Below, in pieces: positions 46,500 to 58,198 of a stretch of 64,000 nt of DNA. The stretch is from assembly GCA_025677815.1 (NCBI GenBank), contig JAIXMP010000007.1, forward strand, positions 496,001-560,000, read 5' to 3'. This DNA comes from Phascolomyces articulosus. Its lineage: Eukaryota > Mucoromycota > Mucoromycetes > Mucorales > Lichtheimiaceae. Numbering within the stretch: position 1 is the stretch's first letter; the number at the start of each line of letters is the position of its first letter. Made by a program: the position numbers and the translations under genes. The notes under the pieces are model-generated. The model did no database searches and was not told the origin of the DNA. It saw nothing but the letters and a program-made list of their open reading frames with translations.

Positions 46500-48756
46500 C
46501 TAAAATCGCACATCAACATGAGGAGGAAACGCATGCTTGATTTGTTCAGGTGTAACACCATGAATGGATATAAAATGGATTAAAGATAACGATGGGCTTG
46601 AACTCAGCACATCCAAATCTTCTTTTGTTAAATCTGCGTAGCCGATACACAAATGCTTGAGATGCGGTAACCGTGCAGCGTCTTGTACAAACATTTCAAT
46701 GCTTTCTTTCTTTTTTCTGCTTCCATTCATACTGATGGTGATATTCGACAAGCTTTGAATACATGCACATATTTCCAAAATGGATTCATTCATTCCAGCA
46801 CAATTCTCTATCCTTAAAACATTCAACGACAATGATTTTGTTCTGTTTTCCGCAAATGCTTTCAATAGTTGTTGAAGATAAGGTGGATTAAAGTTACAAG
46901 AAGAAAGATATATCTCTTCGATTCTTGGCATGTCTTCAATCACCTTGAATGCATCATCGGGGATCAAATTGTGACCTGATCTTGATAAATGCAAGTATTT
47001 AAGATTCGGCGTTTGTTTCAAAAGGCAATCCACTTGGTGACATAATTGGAGAGGAATGTAATCAATCCGCAGGAAAACCAAATTGACAAGTGGAAATCCA
47101 GCAAGGTAAGGCCATTCTACCAGTTGTACTCCGAACAGTGTTTGAATTTCCAATGATTGTAATGTCATATGATGTTTCTCTAACATTGATATTAAGGAAT
47201 CGGGTAAATGAAATCCATGACATGTCAACACCGTTAATCCAACAGCCGATGAAGAGGAGGATGGTTGTGGTGGTGATGAAGTAGGAGAAGTGATTGGTGT
47301 TGTCGCATTGCTGTTACTGTTGATCAACGAGGTAGAAAAGGATCGTTTCCCAGCAGCCGAATCCCACCATGCTTTACCATTGACAGATAATACATCCAAA
47401 TTCTTTGGACAATATTTTTGAACAATGTCATAGACATCATCAAAACAGAAATTGACATAGAGATATCTAAGATGAGGTGAATGTTCAAATAGACTTTGTA
47501 GTTCGTTGCTGTTCAATCTGCCGTCAGTTGCTGATAATTCAATTTTGGTAAGCTTGGTGACGTACGGTATTATTAAATTAGTAGTAATGGCTTCCGGTAC
47601 TTTGGTTGTAAATTTAATACTCGTGAGGTTGCGACATATTGATAAAATGTCCGACAAATAAGGGAGGTTGTCAGTGCCTTCCAAATAAAGATCTAGTGAT
47701 TCCAAAGTGTCTGCCACATTGATCAGAGCAGTACTGAAGTCTGTATAATGATTCTGCAATTTGTAATTAGGAACTATGGGGTACAAAAAGAAAATAAAAT
47801 AAAAGCATAATAAAATGTGAATAATAATGATAGAATACTAATTAGTAAAACTGTAGTTCGTTTGGTGCAACATAATTAAACGTGCATAGATGCTTCCAGT
47901 TAACTCTTCCCCTTCTTTTTTTTAAATAAATCAATTCATTCGTAATATATTATACATTACCAGTGCGTTTGACTTGAATGGAACGAAGGTTTGGAAAACT
48001 GTTTTTTCCAATAAGTTCAGTGCAATTTTTTGCTTGTTTGCCTTGTGGTAAACTAAGTTGTTCCACATGATGAGAGATGGATGGTAAAAGTTTGTATGGA
48101 GATAATATGCCTTGACCCGTAAATGAACAAACATTTAAACTTCGCCAAAACTTTGGATAGTTTAATACAAGTGTGCGCCAATTGGATGATACACGAGAAC
48201 ATTGGGCAACCGTTTCCAGGGGGATGTATTCGATCACTCGATAAATAACGTCAAAAGGAAGATATTCAAAAGCATCCAATCGATGAGCATATCGTCTTTT
48301 GGCTTGTTGTTTTTCTTCGTAGAGTGTATCATAGTATGGGTCGTTCGTGGGTACATATTCCAAGCCCTTTTTAAAAATATCAATGGCACGCACCTGAAAA
48401 CCTTGTTCTGCATAACGTCGTCCTGTACTTAAATACCCTATTGGGTTCGTGGGAGCGTGGGTTATGATTGCAGAAGAGTCTTGCAAAGCTTTGTCGTAGC
48501 GCCCTTTTTGTCCCCAAGCTTCCGCTCTCATTCTTAATAGCTGTACGACATGAGTTAAAAAATCTTGAATGGCGGGTGTTGCGATTTCAATCGTTGTATC
48601 GAAATGAGCATTGTCAAGTGCTTGTTCCGTGATGGATGACACTTGAGCTGGGTCATTGGTATTCACAGTTGTTGTCACGTTTCCGTTCGGCGATAATATA
48701 GATTTAGGATTGTCTAGCAGGTTGTCGTTTTGTACCAATGTTGGTGCCGTTGACAT
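46500..48756 (-). CDS. TPR - F-box - leucine-rich-repeat protein
   Basis: Exons 48756-47961 and 47773-46500 join to 689 residues, starting MSTAPTLVQNDN. The frame is open further upstream but poly-T rich, so this ATG is preferred. TPR-like helices span about 65-145 (RMRAEAWGQKGRYDKALQDS, EQGFQVRAIDIFKKGLEYVP). An F-box follows at about 163-207 (FEYLPFDVIYRVIEYIPLET, then AQCSRVSSNWR). Leucine-rich repeats run from about 215 to the end (NLTSIKFTTKVPE, LKYLHLSRSGHN, IEEIYLSSCNFNPPYLQQLL, LKHLCIGYADLTKEDLDVL). F-box proteins are substrate adaptors of SCF ubiquitin ligases: the F-box binds Skp1 and the LRRs bind the target. TPR-F-box-LRR proteins of this layout (Pof1/Dia2-like) are known in fungi. 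It is divergent from the MFS gene to the right; the only intact member of a decaying local family. Confidence 0.88.
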
Positions 48757-49281
48757 TTGTTGAAAGTAAAAAAAAAAAACAATATACAATAAGAAAAAAA
48801 AAGATAACAAAAAAAGAAAGCTTACATATGTGGGTTTACGTCTGCAATTAAATAAGCTCAGATAAAAAAAACACAAGCCTATTGTTTATGCTTACCAAAT
48901 TACCAAATATGTTTATTATAGTTTTCCATTGAAACTAGGTAATTTGTTCTTCATATATTACAAATGTTACAATACACTGAATAGATATCAAGCTTTAAAC
49001 CGGGTATCTGGGCAATTGATATGTCGACCTGATGATGATCGACACGTTAGATATGCTGCAGTAGTTTTATTTTTCTCTGCATATTTTAATTTGGCTATGG
49101 TTTCTCTTTCGTCATTTGTTGTGGCAATAGAAAACGAATCGTGCCGCCATTTCCCACATTTCCCCAATCGGTTTTAGTCGCTGACTGATTTTTTTCCATG
49201 TTATGTAAATCTTGCAAACTCGCATCTTCCCCCCCCTCTTCTCTCTATTTTCTATTCTTTACTATACCATATATCAATAGG
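48757..49281. promoter_or_regulatory. Divergent promoter region, F-box/LRR and MFS genes
   Basis: A 525-base spacer separates two start codons facing away from each other. It is A/T-rich with T tracts on both flanks (48768-48810 and 49220-49270). No conserved site could be assigned. The arrangement allows shared control of the two genes, and is repeated in decayed form on the left. Confidence 0.4.
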
Positions 49282-52032
49282 ATGATATCAACTACTTCTA
49301 GTAATCAGAATGATCAAACGAAAAATGATATATCAGATAAAAACTATCATGAAAATAATGCTTTAGAGAGCAGGATTCCAAAGGAAAATAATATTCCCAC
49401 CTCCACGACCGTTCTGGATGATGTTGTGGCTCCAGTTCAAGAAGAAAAACAGGATGACGAATTTTCAAGGATCAAGAAATTGGTTGTTTTTATCATTGTT
49501 TTGCTTAATCTTACAATGTAAACTTGTTTCTTTTTTCATTGCTTTTTTATACATAAATATAAACTATAGAGAACACAATTCAACATTTAAATCTAGCCAC
49601 GGATTTAATAATCGTAAAAAAAACCATTTACTATATACTACCTTTTTTCATTCTTTTATAGGCGTCAATTTTCTACCTCAGGACTTGTATGTTTTTTCTA
49701 GTATATGAGCCAAGATTTCTGGTGGTAGATTTCCTTGTATTTGTTTGATTCTAGAGTTTCTCACATTTGTAACCTTGCTGATGGGTAAATTTAGTTTCCG
49801 GCCCTACCCAGTATACAACAAGAATTTAGCACCACAGAAACAGTTACCAATGCTATTAGTACGTATGTCTTTTTTTTTTATTGTATACAGAAATTAATTA
49901 TTATAATAACAAGTACGTGTTGGAATTGTATATGCTGATTTTCTGGAGGCGTTCAGTTGCATCTAATATCGTTATTGGAGGAATTGCTGTAAGTGTTGTT
50001 CAAAAAAAAAAGTGGTAATGGTTACACCGGGAACATTTTAACGCCATATGTGCAAACTAAATATGTATGCTTTAATCCGTGGGCACCAGCCTGCAATTTG
50101 GGCAGTCTACAGTGATTTACATGGTATAATATATACAAATAGGCCCCTTCATTTTTTATATATCTAATATATAATCGCAATCACAACGTTTCACCAATAA
50201 GCTTTTAGGAATCTCCACTGTTGCAAAATCCATGCTATAGATGGTTATTTTTCTTATACTTAATTATTATTAAGAATGTTATTTATTTACACTTCCTTTT
50301 TTTCTGATCCATTGTGGATATAACATTCATTATTAGGTAGACGGCCGATATATGCAGTTTCCATTTCTATTGCCATATTGGGGAATATCGGGTCTGCGCT
50401 TGCGATCAATATTTCAATGCTTATAGCAATGCGTGCCATTGAGGCTGCTGGATCAAGTGGGGTATAGTACAACCAATCATGTGAAGAGGAAACGTTAATG
50501 GAGTGCCAAAATAACTTTTTATCGTATCAATGTTCTCATGACAACTCTATTTAAAATTCACGTATCAGTGCACTTCCGTGGGAACTGGTGTTATAGTTGA
50601 AATCTTCAATGATAGTGAACGTGGAAGAGCTCTATCCTGGTATACAGCAATGCCGATCATCTTGACCATTTTTGCGTTAGTCTATTTATTTACAAAACTT
50701 TTTTCTATTATTGCTTTTGTGATCTGATATGATGGTATATACTAAAAACTAAATAATGTACATATTAATAGTCCAATTATAAGCGGATTGCTGACAGATC
50801 ACCTTGGTTGGCGAAGCGTATTTTGGTTTTATGTTTTATGTTATATAGCTTTATTTTTCGGTGTTATATTCTTATTACCAGAAACACTCTCTCGGAAACG
50901 TTTGAATCGAGTAAAAGATGTAAACCAAGCAACTATCACTCTCCCTGAGTTACCATCATTATCAACAGCAACAGCAACTAATAAAGCTCGAAATTGTTGT
51001 GACCAACTTAATTTTGGACGAGCTATGGTCATCAATCCATTTAAATCATTAAAGTTGCTAAAATATCTAAACTTGTTGTTAACATCGTTTTATGTCGCCA
51101 TCAGGTACATATCAAATATTTAATTTTATTCTCTTAGTGTATATAATTACTTTTTTACCTCTTCAGGTACCGAAAAGAGAGTTTAGCTTGAATGTTACGT
51201 TCTCCTGGTTGAAATAAAAATAATTCTATTATATATATAGTATGGGCACAAACTATGCAACAAATACTTCATTCACTTGGGCGTATAGCAAAATCTATCA
51301 TTTTGATTCGATCACAGTAGGTCTATGCTTTATTGCAGGGGGTGTTGGCTATTGCTTAGGTGCCTATGTAGCTGGTGTACTTTCGGACCGAATCTATCAA
51401 AAACAAATACGACAAGCCAAAGAAACTGGACAAGATATTTATCCTGAAATGCGTCTCAGTATCCCAGTACTGGGAATAGGTGTTATTTTTATGTGTGGTG
51501 GTTATATTTCATATGGATGGTGTATTGACAAGAATGCTCATTTTACATCTGGCATGATTTCACAGTTGTTTGGTATATAATATTATTATCATTCAACAGT
51601 AGATAATTTTGCATAAATATAAAAGCAATCATTTTCACACATACTAATTATTCGAGCATCATTATTCTATTTTGATAAACCATATATATAACTATATAGC
51701 TCAATTTGGATTAATGCTATGGGTATGTTTTCTCACTGTATATGCTACTCAATGTTTCCCAGGTCATGGAACATCTGTACAAGGTAAAGATTAGCTTTTT
51801 TTTTCCTTATACTTTTTGTCCTACTAAACTAACCCAATTGTTTTATGCAGCATGTTTCCAGTTTGTGAAACATTCAATAATGACTGTTGCACTCATGACA
51901 GTGATTGATCTTCAGAATGCGCTTGGATATGGCATTTTATACTCCATCATTGCAGGTGTATTGGCCGTAACATCTAATTTTGTATTTTACATTAAAAAGA
52001 ACAAGAAAAAATGGAAGAATCAAAGAGTATAA
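49282..52032 (+). CDS. MFS transporter, DHA1-like (right copy of tandem pair)
   Basis: Eleven exons (49282-49517, 49662-49686, 49795-49858, 49957-49988, 50090-50123, 50337-50461, 50569-50675, 50772-51104, 51241-51572, 51700-51783, 51851-52032) join to 517 residues. Exons 2-7, 9 and 10 have exactly the lengths of the left copy. The proteins are similar throughout (EFSTTETVTNA, NDSERGRALSWYTAMPIILT, GLCFIAGGVGYCLGAYVAGV-LSDRIY, YPEMRLSIPVLGIGVIFMCG) and differ mainly in the hydrophilic N-terminus and the central loop after LLPETLSRKR, which is longer here and Thr/Ala-rich. Twelve TM segments are expected, with a plasma-membrane export role. Divergence at many sites with intact frames in both suggests both copies are used. 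Its start faces the F-box/LRR gene. Confidence 0.88.
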
Positions 52033-52498
52033 GACTATCATTCATTTAATAATAATTTGAGAAAATTAATTTATATCTGATGATGATATCATTCCTCATG
52101 ACCTTTTGTATAATTAGAAACAAACAATTATTATAAATAGTATTAGTAGCAGTTGCAGGAACTGAATATGTGTTGGATGATATAATAATAAAAGCCGACT
52201 AGAAAACCATCAGTTGGGACCCCATCTAATATATATTACATGTCTGATTATATAGAAGGTTCATTTCCCTTAATAAATTTTGATGTAGTACAAAAAAAGG
52301 TTATATAAAATGCTCTTTAACTCATTTTGCTATATATTTGATGACTGTATTTATAATTTATAACTCATATGAAACTATTAAAAAACTTATGTTTTTCCTT
52401 GTTTATAAAACCCGTCGATCACGCCGAGAAAATAACACTTTCCATTCAAGTGATACAACACCGAATAAACCATAACCAATTGCATACAAAATAAGGAG

Positions 52499-52539
<41 letters not shown>

Positions 52540-53216
52540 TTGTCAATTAAATTGACCATCCATTATGAAAAGAAAATAATTTTGGATGATCTTTTATTTT
52601 ATTACAAGTAGTCTATAGCTTAATAGTATTATTATATAAATGATTCATTCTGTTTCATTGACTGAAACCAAAATATAATAATATAAGTTTTTAGTTGCGG
52701 GGATTCGTTAAATGTAGAATGAACAACGCCGATCATTTTTTCATGTTTGGAAATACAACGTGTTGCTATTTTATAAAAGAGTTTCTTATATAGAATCGGC
52801 GATTGGTTATGGTGTGTATTTTATGTGCAAGTGTAATAACTGTAATACGTGTGTGTGTGTGTTTACAAAGTGTAAAATATAAAAGTTAATTAACCATAAA
52901 TCAACTTTTCTAAACTTAAGCCAAATTTATTATAAAGGCTTTTTTTTTCTTCAAGTGTAACAAAATAACACACAACACGCACCAATTTTGTAACACTCCC
53001 TTGCTTTTTCTTTGTTCTTTTTCTTCTTTCTCTCCCCTTTTTTTCTTCCTCTTTTTTTTCTTCTTTTTAATATTTATTATCGTTATAATTATATATTTCT
53101 AATTATTTCTATATATCCTATTTTCCCACCCAGGTTGGTGTGTCGTTATCTTTTTTGTCAAAGATATATTATAATTCATTCTTAAAAAACGCAAAAACTA
53201 TATTGGAGGATTGGCC
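52033..53216. other. Intergenic DNA
   Basis: Holds a (TTA)n run at 52500-52538 and a GT run near 52851-52862, then a CT/T-rich leader (52995-53070) before the next gene. No gene supported. Confidence 0.5.
52500..52538. repeat. (TTA)n microsatellite
   Basis: About thirteen TTA/ATT triplets in the 3' flank of the right MFS gene. Confidence 0.9.
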
Positions 53217-54528
53217 ATGGCGAACCATTCGTCAATAAGCAATAATAATAATGAACGTCCTCCCTCGGCATTTCAGTGGCCTATTCCATCCTCCTCATCA
53301 GACATTTCTATTAAAGAGATTTTGGATAATTATCAGCATGATCCCGAAATATTAAAACTGCTTTTAGTTGCTAAGGCCGAGGAAGATAAGGTAAATTTTT
53401 ATACATATAACCGTGATCACTTTCTCTCTATTTATTTTTATATACATTTATATTAAGAACAGAATTTTTTTTCTTATGGGGGGGGGGCTAAAATAGAAAC
53501 AAACAGCGCAAAGTACGCTACAAATTGAAAGAACACGTATTCAACAAAGAATGATGGATCTGGATGCCATAAGATCTTATCCACAACCACCGCCTGGTGC
53601 GGTCATTTTTCCACCTTCTTCATCATCACAGCAACCTCATCATCAACAACAGTCTTCTTCTCAACAGTCTTCTTCCTCTTCCTCTTCTTCTTCCCAACCA
53701 CAACAGCCACATAATCATCATCAACAGCAACATCAACAGCAGCATAATCATCAGCATCAGCCCACATCGTATCACAGTTTACCACCATTCCAACAGCAAG
53801 TGATTGCACGTGTCACGAGTGATCATCAACATCATCAGCCAGATTCTCCGGCAGGTTATTACCCACACTCTGCACATCCACTTTGTCCACCTACGTCTTC
53901 GCATCATGATCAACAACAGCAATCTAAATCACAGCAAAAAACACCACAACCATCCACAGCAACAACCACAACGAACTCATCTCAATCCTCTTATTATTAT
54001 GATCATGAACGAAAAAATGGAGTTGGAAAAAAAAGACCACACGATGCCAAGCTTTCGCATCATCAAGTAATGGAAGTACTTAAAGCAAAACTGCAACGCG
54101 GTAATAATGCAGTAGAGAAAAACAAAAGAGCTAGGACGCTACCTAATCCGTTAGTCACTACAGGGACTAATGCTACTACCACGACAACAACAACATCAAA
54201 CACGAGTAATAACAACAATAATCACAATAATAGTATCACAACAAAACCTGCTTTACCCCCTCCACCTACTCAACATCCTCATCATCATTCATCGCAACCA
54301 CCTTTATCAACACCTTCACCTCGTTCCGCTAAACCCATTTTGCCACCTATTGATACAAGTGTGGGCAGGATACCCTCTCGTGGCCCTTTATCTTCCAATG
54401 CATCTCATAAGCTACCCCCATTTTCTGCCACTGCAGCCTTAGCGGATGCTTCCGTCATCAAAGGCGAACGTCGGGTCAAATCACTTTCCCCACCACCTTT
54501 TGCTACTTCTACTCACCGCAATTCATAG
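53217..54528 (+). CDS. Coiled-coil protein with His/Gln/Ser-rich region, function unknown
   Basis: Exons 53217-53390 and 53497-54528 join to 401 residues. The ATG at 53217 (MANHSSISNNNN) is used. A conserved-looking helix spans residues about 30-85 (ISIKEILDNYQHDPEILKLL, KAEEDKKQTAQSTLQIERTR, IQQRMMDLDAIRSYP), crossing the intron, and is probably a coiled coil. The rest is low complexity (Ser, Gln and His runs at about 100-150). Within it lie a basic block (KKRPHDAKLSHHQVMEVLKA, about 215) that may be a nuclear signal, and a Pro/Ser/Thr-rich tail. I recall similar ...LLK...KAEEDKK... helices in uncharacterised fungal regulators but cannot name a family. It is plausibly a nuclear scaffold or regulator. 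It converges with the disulfide isomerase gene; stops are 320 bases apart. Confidence 0.65.
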
Positions 54529-54849
54529 TTTTGTTCTTTCTTTTTTTTTTTTTTGTTCTTTTTTTTCTGTTGGATTTAATAATCATTTTTATATATATAT
54601 ATACAAAGTTTGAAGTATAAAAAATCACAAATGAATCACCAAAAAAGAAAGATGAAGAAAAAAAAAACATATATCCATTAATAAAGTAAAAGGAGAAAAG
54701 ATACAAAGAAAATGGAAGGGGATGTATAAGATTTGATAATGAAGAAAATAAGATACTGCGTATGTTTTCTGTTGTTGCTTTTCTTTTTTTTGATGGTACG
54801 TTTTTATATCAGTGTTGGTGTGTGGTTTTTTTTCATTATTCATTTTATT

Positions 54850-57180
54850 TTAATCTCGTGGACCTGTCTTGACAGGTAAAACACTTGATCTTCCTTTTCT
54901 GCGACGATTTGTTCTCTTGACAATAAAGTAAAATAGAGCTGCAAAAGCTCCACATGTCAATAACCAGTGAGTTCGTAGCATACCCAAACCTTCTTGCATG
55001 CTTTGACCCATTCGTGCATGAAATGGTAACGTGGACACGCCAATCAGAGTTTGTTCCGGGATATTCACCTTGAGGGCCTGTAGCACACTGTCTGGATCAT
55101 CCAACGAAAACTTTTTACGGCTGATATCGTGTGCATAGTATTTGTGATTCTATAAATAAAAAAATATTTATATATGTAAATAGTTTTATACAGATGAAAT
55201 ATACTTAGATATATACCCCATATAAATATTCCATTTTTCCCACTCTCTACCCGTTTCCGTCATCATCTATGCTATTTTATGTTACCATAGGATCCACAAT
55301 AATCAAAGCTGGTAATCGGTTCGGATGAACAGCATAAGCGGTCCGTGCATAGTTACCCCAAGTTGTACCTTCCAAAATGGCAAACAAGACCCGATCCGAT
55401 TTGCTTGCTTTTTGTTGTTTACTCTGTGTTTCTGCTATAGCTCGGAATTTTGCGATATTTTCCGTATCATCCTTATTAATTACACCTACTACGGCCATAT
55501 GTGTACCTTGCAAAATTTCAGGAGCATTACTAGGGTTTATATCACTGACCAAGGGGAATTTTTCGTTTTGAATCCATGCTCCAAGTGCCTGACGCACCGT
55601 TTGTGAGTTTGTAAACTGATGTGAGGGATAAATAACATGTTTACCATCCTTGACAATAAGGACGGTAGGTAAATCAGTAGGTGCCAAATTGAAATGCCCA
55701 ACTGCTTGTGGATCACTGGTTAGATAAAATCCAAGATCACCAACGAATTCTTGTGCTACTTGTCCTAACAATCCCTAATATGCCATATAATTTCACCATT
55801 ATCCAGAGAAAATTAGAATCCTATTTATGTTTGTATAACAATGTTGTTTTACGTACATTGTTAGCATCTCGTTCATCTCCATACAAGAAGACTAATGCAA
55901 CAGGTTCTTGTTGTAATCTACTCTCGAGTTGACCCCAATTAACTTTAAGCACGGTAGGACTATTAAAATATTATCTTCTATTAGTAACCAATATCACTAC
56001 TTGTATCTAAAAATATATTTATAACAAAATGAAATAATAAATTACCCTGCCATCTTGGTTGCAAAATTGACAAGGCTCACTAATGAACGATCCTCATGGT
56101 AATCATGTTCTACACCACCAGTATATCTAATATGCAAATACACTTGTTAGCAACCCTTCCTTTCCTCCCATATATCCATTCTTATCAATACCAAATATTA
56201 CTTACAATTTCAATGTTGGGAATCCATGGACACCATTATTAACACAAACATCTAATAACACCATCATCCTTTGTTAGCAAACTGACATTATCCCAATCTT
56301 TGAGTATAGGCCCATTTCTTCCTTATTCATATGTATATTACCTCGATGCTCATCACAGTTTACTTCACCAACATTCACTTGACGTTTAAGATCCTTTGCC
56401 ATTTGTTCCCAAGCAGGTGCCAAATTTTTACAATGACCACACCATGGAGCATAATATTTGATAAACCAAGGAAGGCCGGATTGTTTTGCAGCTTCCAAAC
56501 TGTTACCATCGAGATGAATTGAAATACCATGAGGATTAGCAATAAGACCACTATCATCACCAGGCGTAGCAATAATATTGCTTTTACTTGGTTCGTTATT
56601 ATATGCTTCGGCTTCTTGTTCCACGAATACTGTTAGTTTTTCCCAAATACGGTCTTTGGTAGGATATTCGTCAGCAGGCTCTTTACCATCCACAAAGAGT
56701 TTAAGTGTTGGGAAATGGCGAACATTATGAGCATCGCAAAGATCTGATTGAAGTGTACAGTCGACTTTGGCGAAATGGAAATTTTCTAACGATTCATATT
56801 CATCGGCAAGCTGTTGCCAAATGGGGGCTATTTTTTATGTATTAAAAAAAATAGAACATCTAGAATCTCCCGAGAATAAAATAGATAAAGTTCTTACCGA
56901 ATTGTCGACAATGTGGGCAAAATGGTGAAAAATGGTTTACAAACCTATTATATGAACAAGTCAATGAACATTAAATCCTTATAATTCCATCACAACAACA
57001 ATCACCTCTTAGTGATAGAATATTACTCCTTTTTTTTCTTTCCCTCCATTAAATAAAACCTTACCAAAGCCCTTTATTTGTAATAACTTCAAAATCACTC
57101 CCACTGAGTTCCTTGACTTCAGCAGCTGATGCCCATTGACAGAATATTAAAAGAATACACCATGTCCACCAAACGTTCAT
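54850..57180 (-). CDS. ER membrane protein disulfide isomerase, Eps1/TMX-like
   Basis: Eight exons (57180-57065, 56944-56898, 56827-56342, 56251-56206, 56126-56046, 55959-55857, 55774-55286, 55149-54850) join to 555 residues. Signal peptide: residues 1-20 (MNVWWTWCILLILCQWASAA). Thioredoxin domain 1 has CPHC at 48-51 and cis-Pro at HFPTLKLF (94). Domain 2 has APWCGHCKNLAP (CGHC 184-187) and HGFPTLKL. Redox-inactive Trx-like domains follow (to about 480). A C-terminal TM segment (about 518-534, WLLTCGAFAALFYFIVK) ends in an Arg/Lys-rich cytosolic tail. Membrane-bound PDIs with a CPHC first site resemble yeast Eps1, which works in ER folding and quality control of membrane proteins. There is no HDEL, so retention would depend on the membrane anchor and basic tail. 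Both active sites look competent. Confidence 0.92.
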
Positions 57181-58198
57181 GGTATTACTGTTTTTTTAAA
57201 AAAAGGTGGAAAGGAGAGAAGCTGTTTTAAAGCAAATTGCTACTAAAAACGGAGTTTTTTTTATTAAATGTTTAGATTAACATTACATGAATTAGAACTA
57301 ATGTGCGGCATACTTCTAATTTAGCAAATTGATTTTAGTTAAAAAAAAAACACCATATAACGTTTTTTGATCGTAAATTATTATGCATCAATGCATATTT
57401 TAATATAATATGTGTATGGATTGATCTTTCCTTGGTTTTTTACTTATTATTAAACAAGTGATAGTAGTAAGATGATGATGGTTAATAAATTACCAAAAGG
57501 TAGATTATTTTAAGCCATGTAGTTTGTCGCATATAATTATATAAAAAACATACATAATAAAAAGTTTAAAGTGCTTTCTACATGAATCTATGGTAACAGA
57601 AACAGAACATCGCTGTTTTTTAGATTGAGCAATTGTGTACAGCTGAGGAGTTGCCAAGATAAATTTTCCCAAACTCATCAATACATGATTATTGCTGTTG
57701 AATATCTAAACTTCTGTGTTAAGCAGTCATATAAAGTTATCTACAACAACAAAAACAAAGCTTTATCAAGCGATATAGATAAACCTTTTTATAATAATCC
57801 ATCTCGGTATTGTACATATGCCGAAGTAATTGCTTGCAAAAAGTACACATGAAAGTCAATTTATATTTTATTATAAGCCTTACCTGGTGTTATCCAAAGA
57901 ACAAAATGTAAACCCCAATGCTGAACATTCTCCTTGCCACAAGGTATATGAAAGAAGGAATCTAGAAAAGCGTCTTATCAACATTCTTGACCTTTATTCT
58001 AACCAACATACTGTCCATCATGTATAATAAAAATATTACATTCAAATACTTCTCTTAAGTTTTTTTTTTCATTCTTTTTTATTATATTATAACCTACATA
58101 TAATGAAGGTGTAAAAAAGATTATAATTATTAATTCCTTAGAACAAAATATTATAAAATAGATGCACTATATACATGAATCATGCTATTTTTTTTTAT
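57181..58198. other. Intergenic DNA
   Basis: Upstream of the disulfide isomerase gene and downstream of the next MFS gene. AT-rich; frames at 57625-58027 lack gene character. Confidence 0.5.

Noticed and set aside
53597..54442. Several long frames overlapping the His/Gln-rich gene
   Set aside because: Shadow frames caused by CAT/CAA-rich codons of the real gene; they consist of Ile/His/Leu runs.
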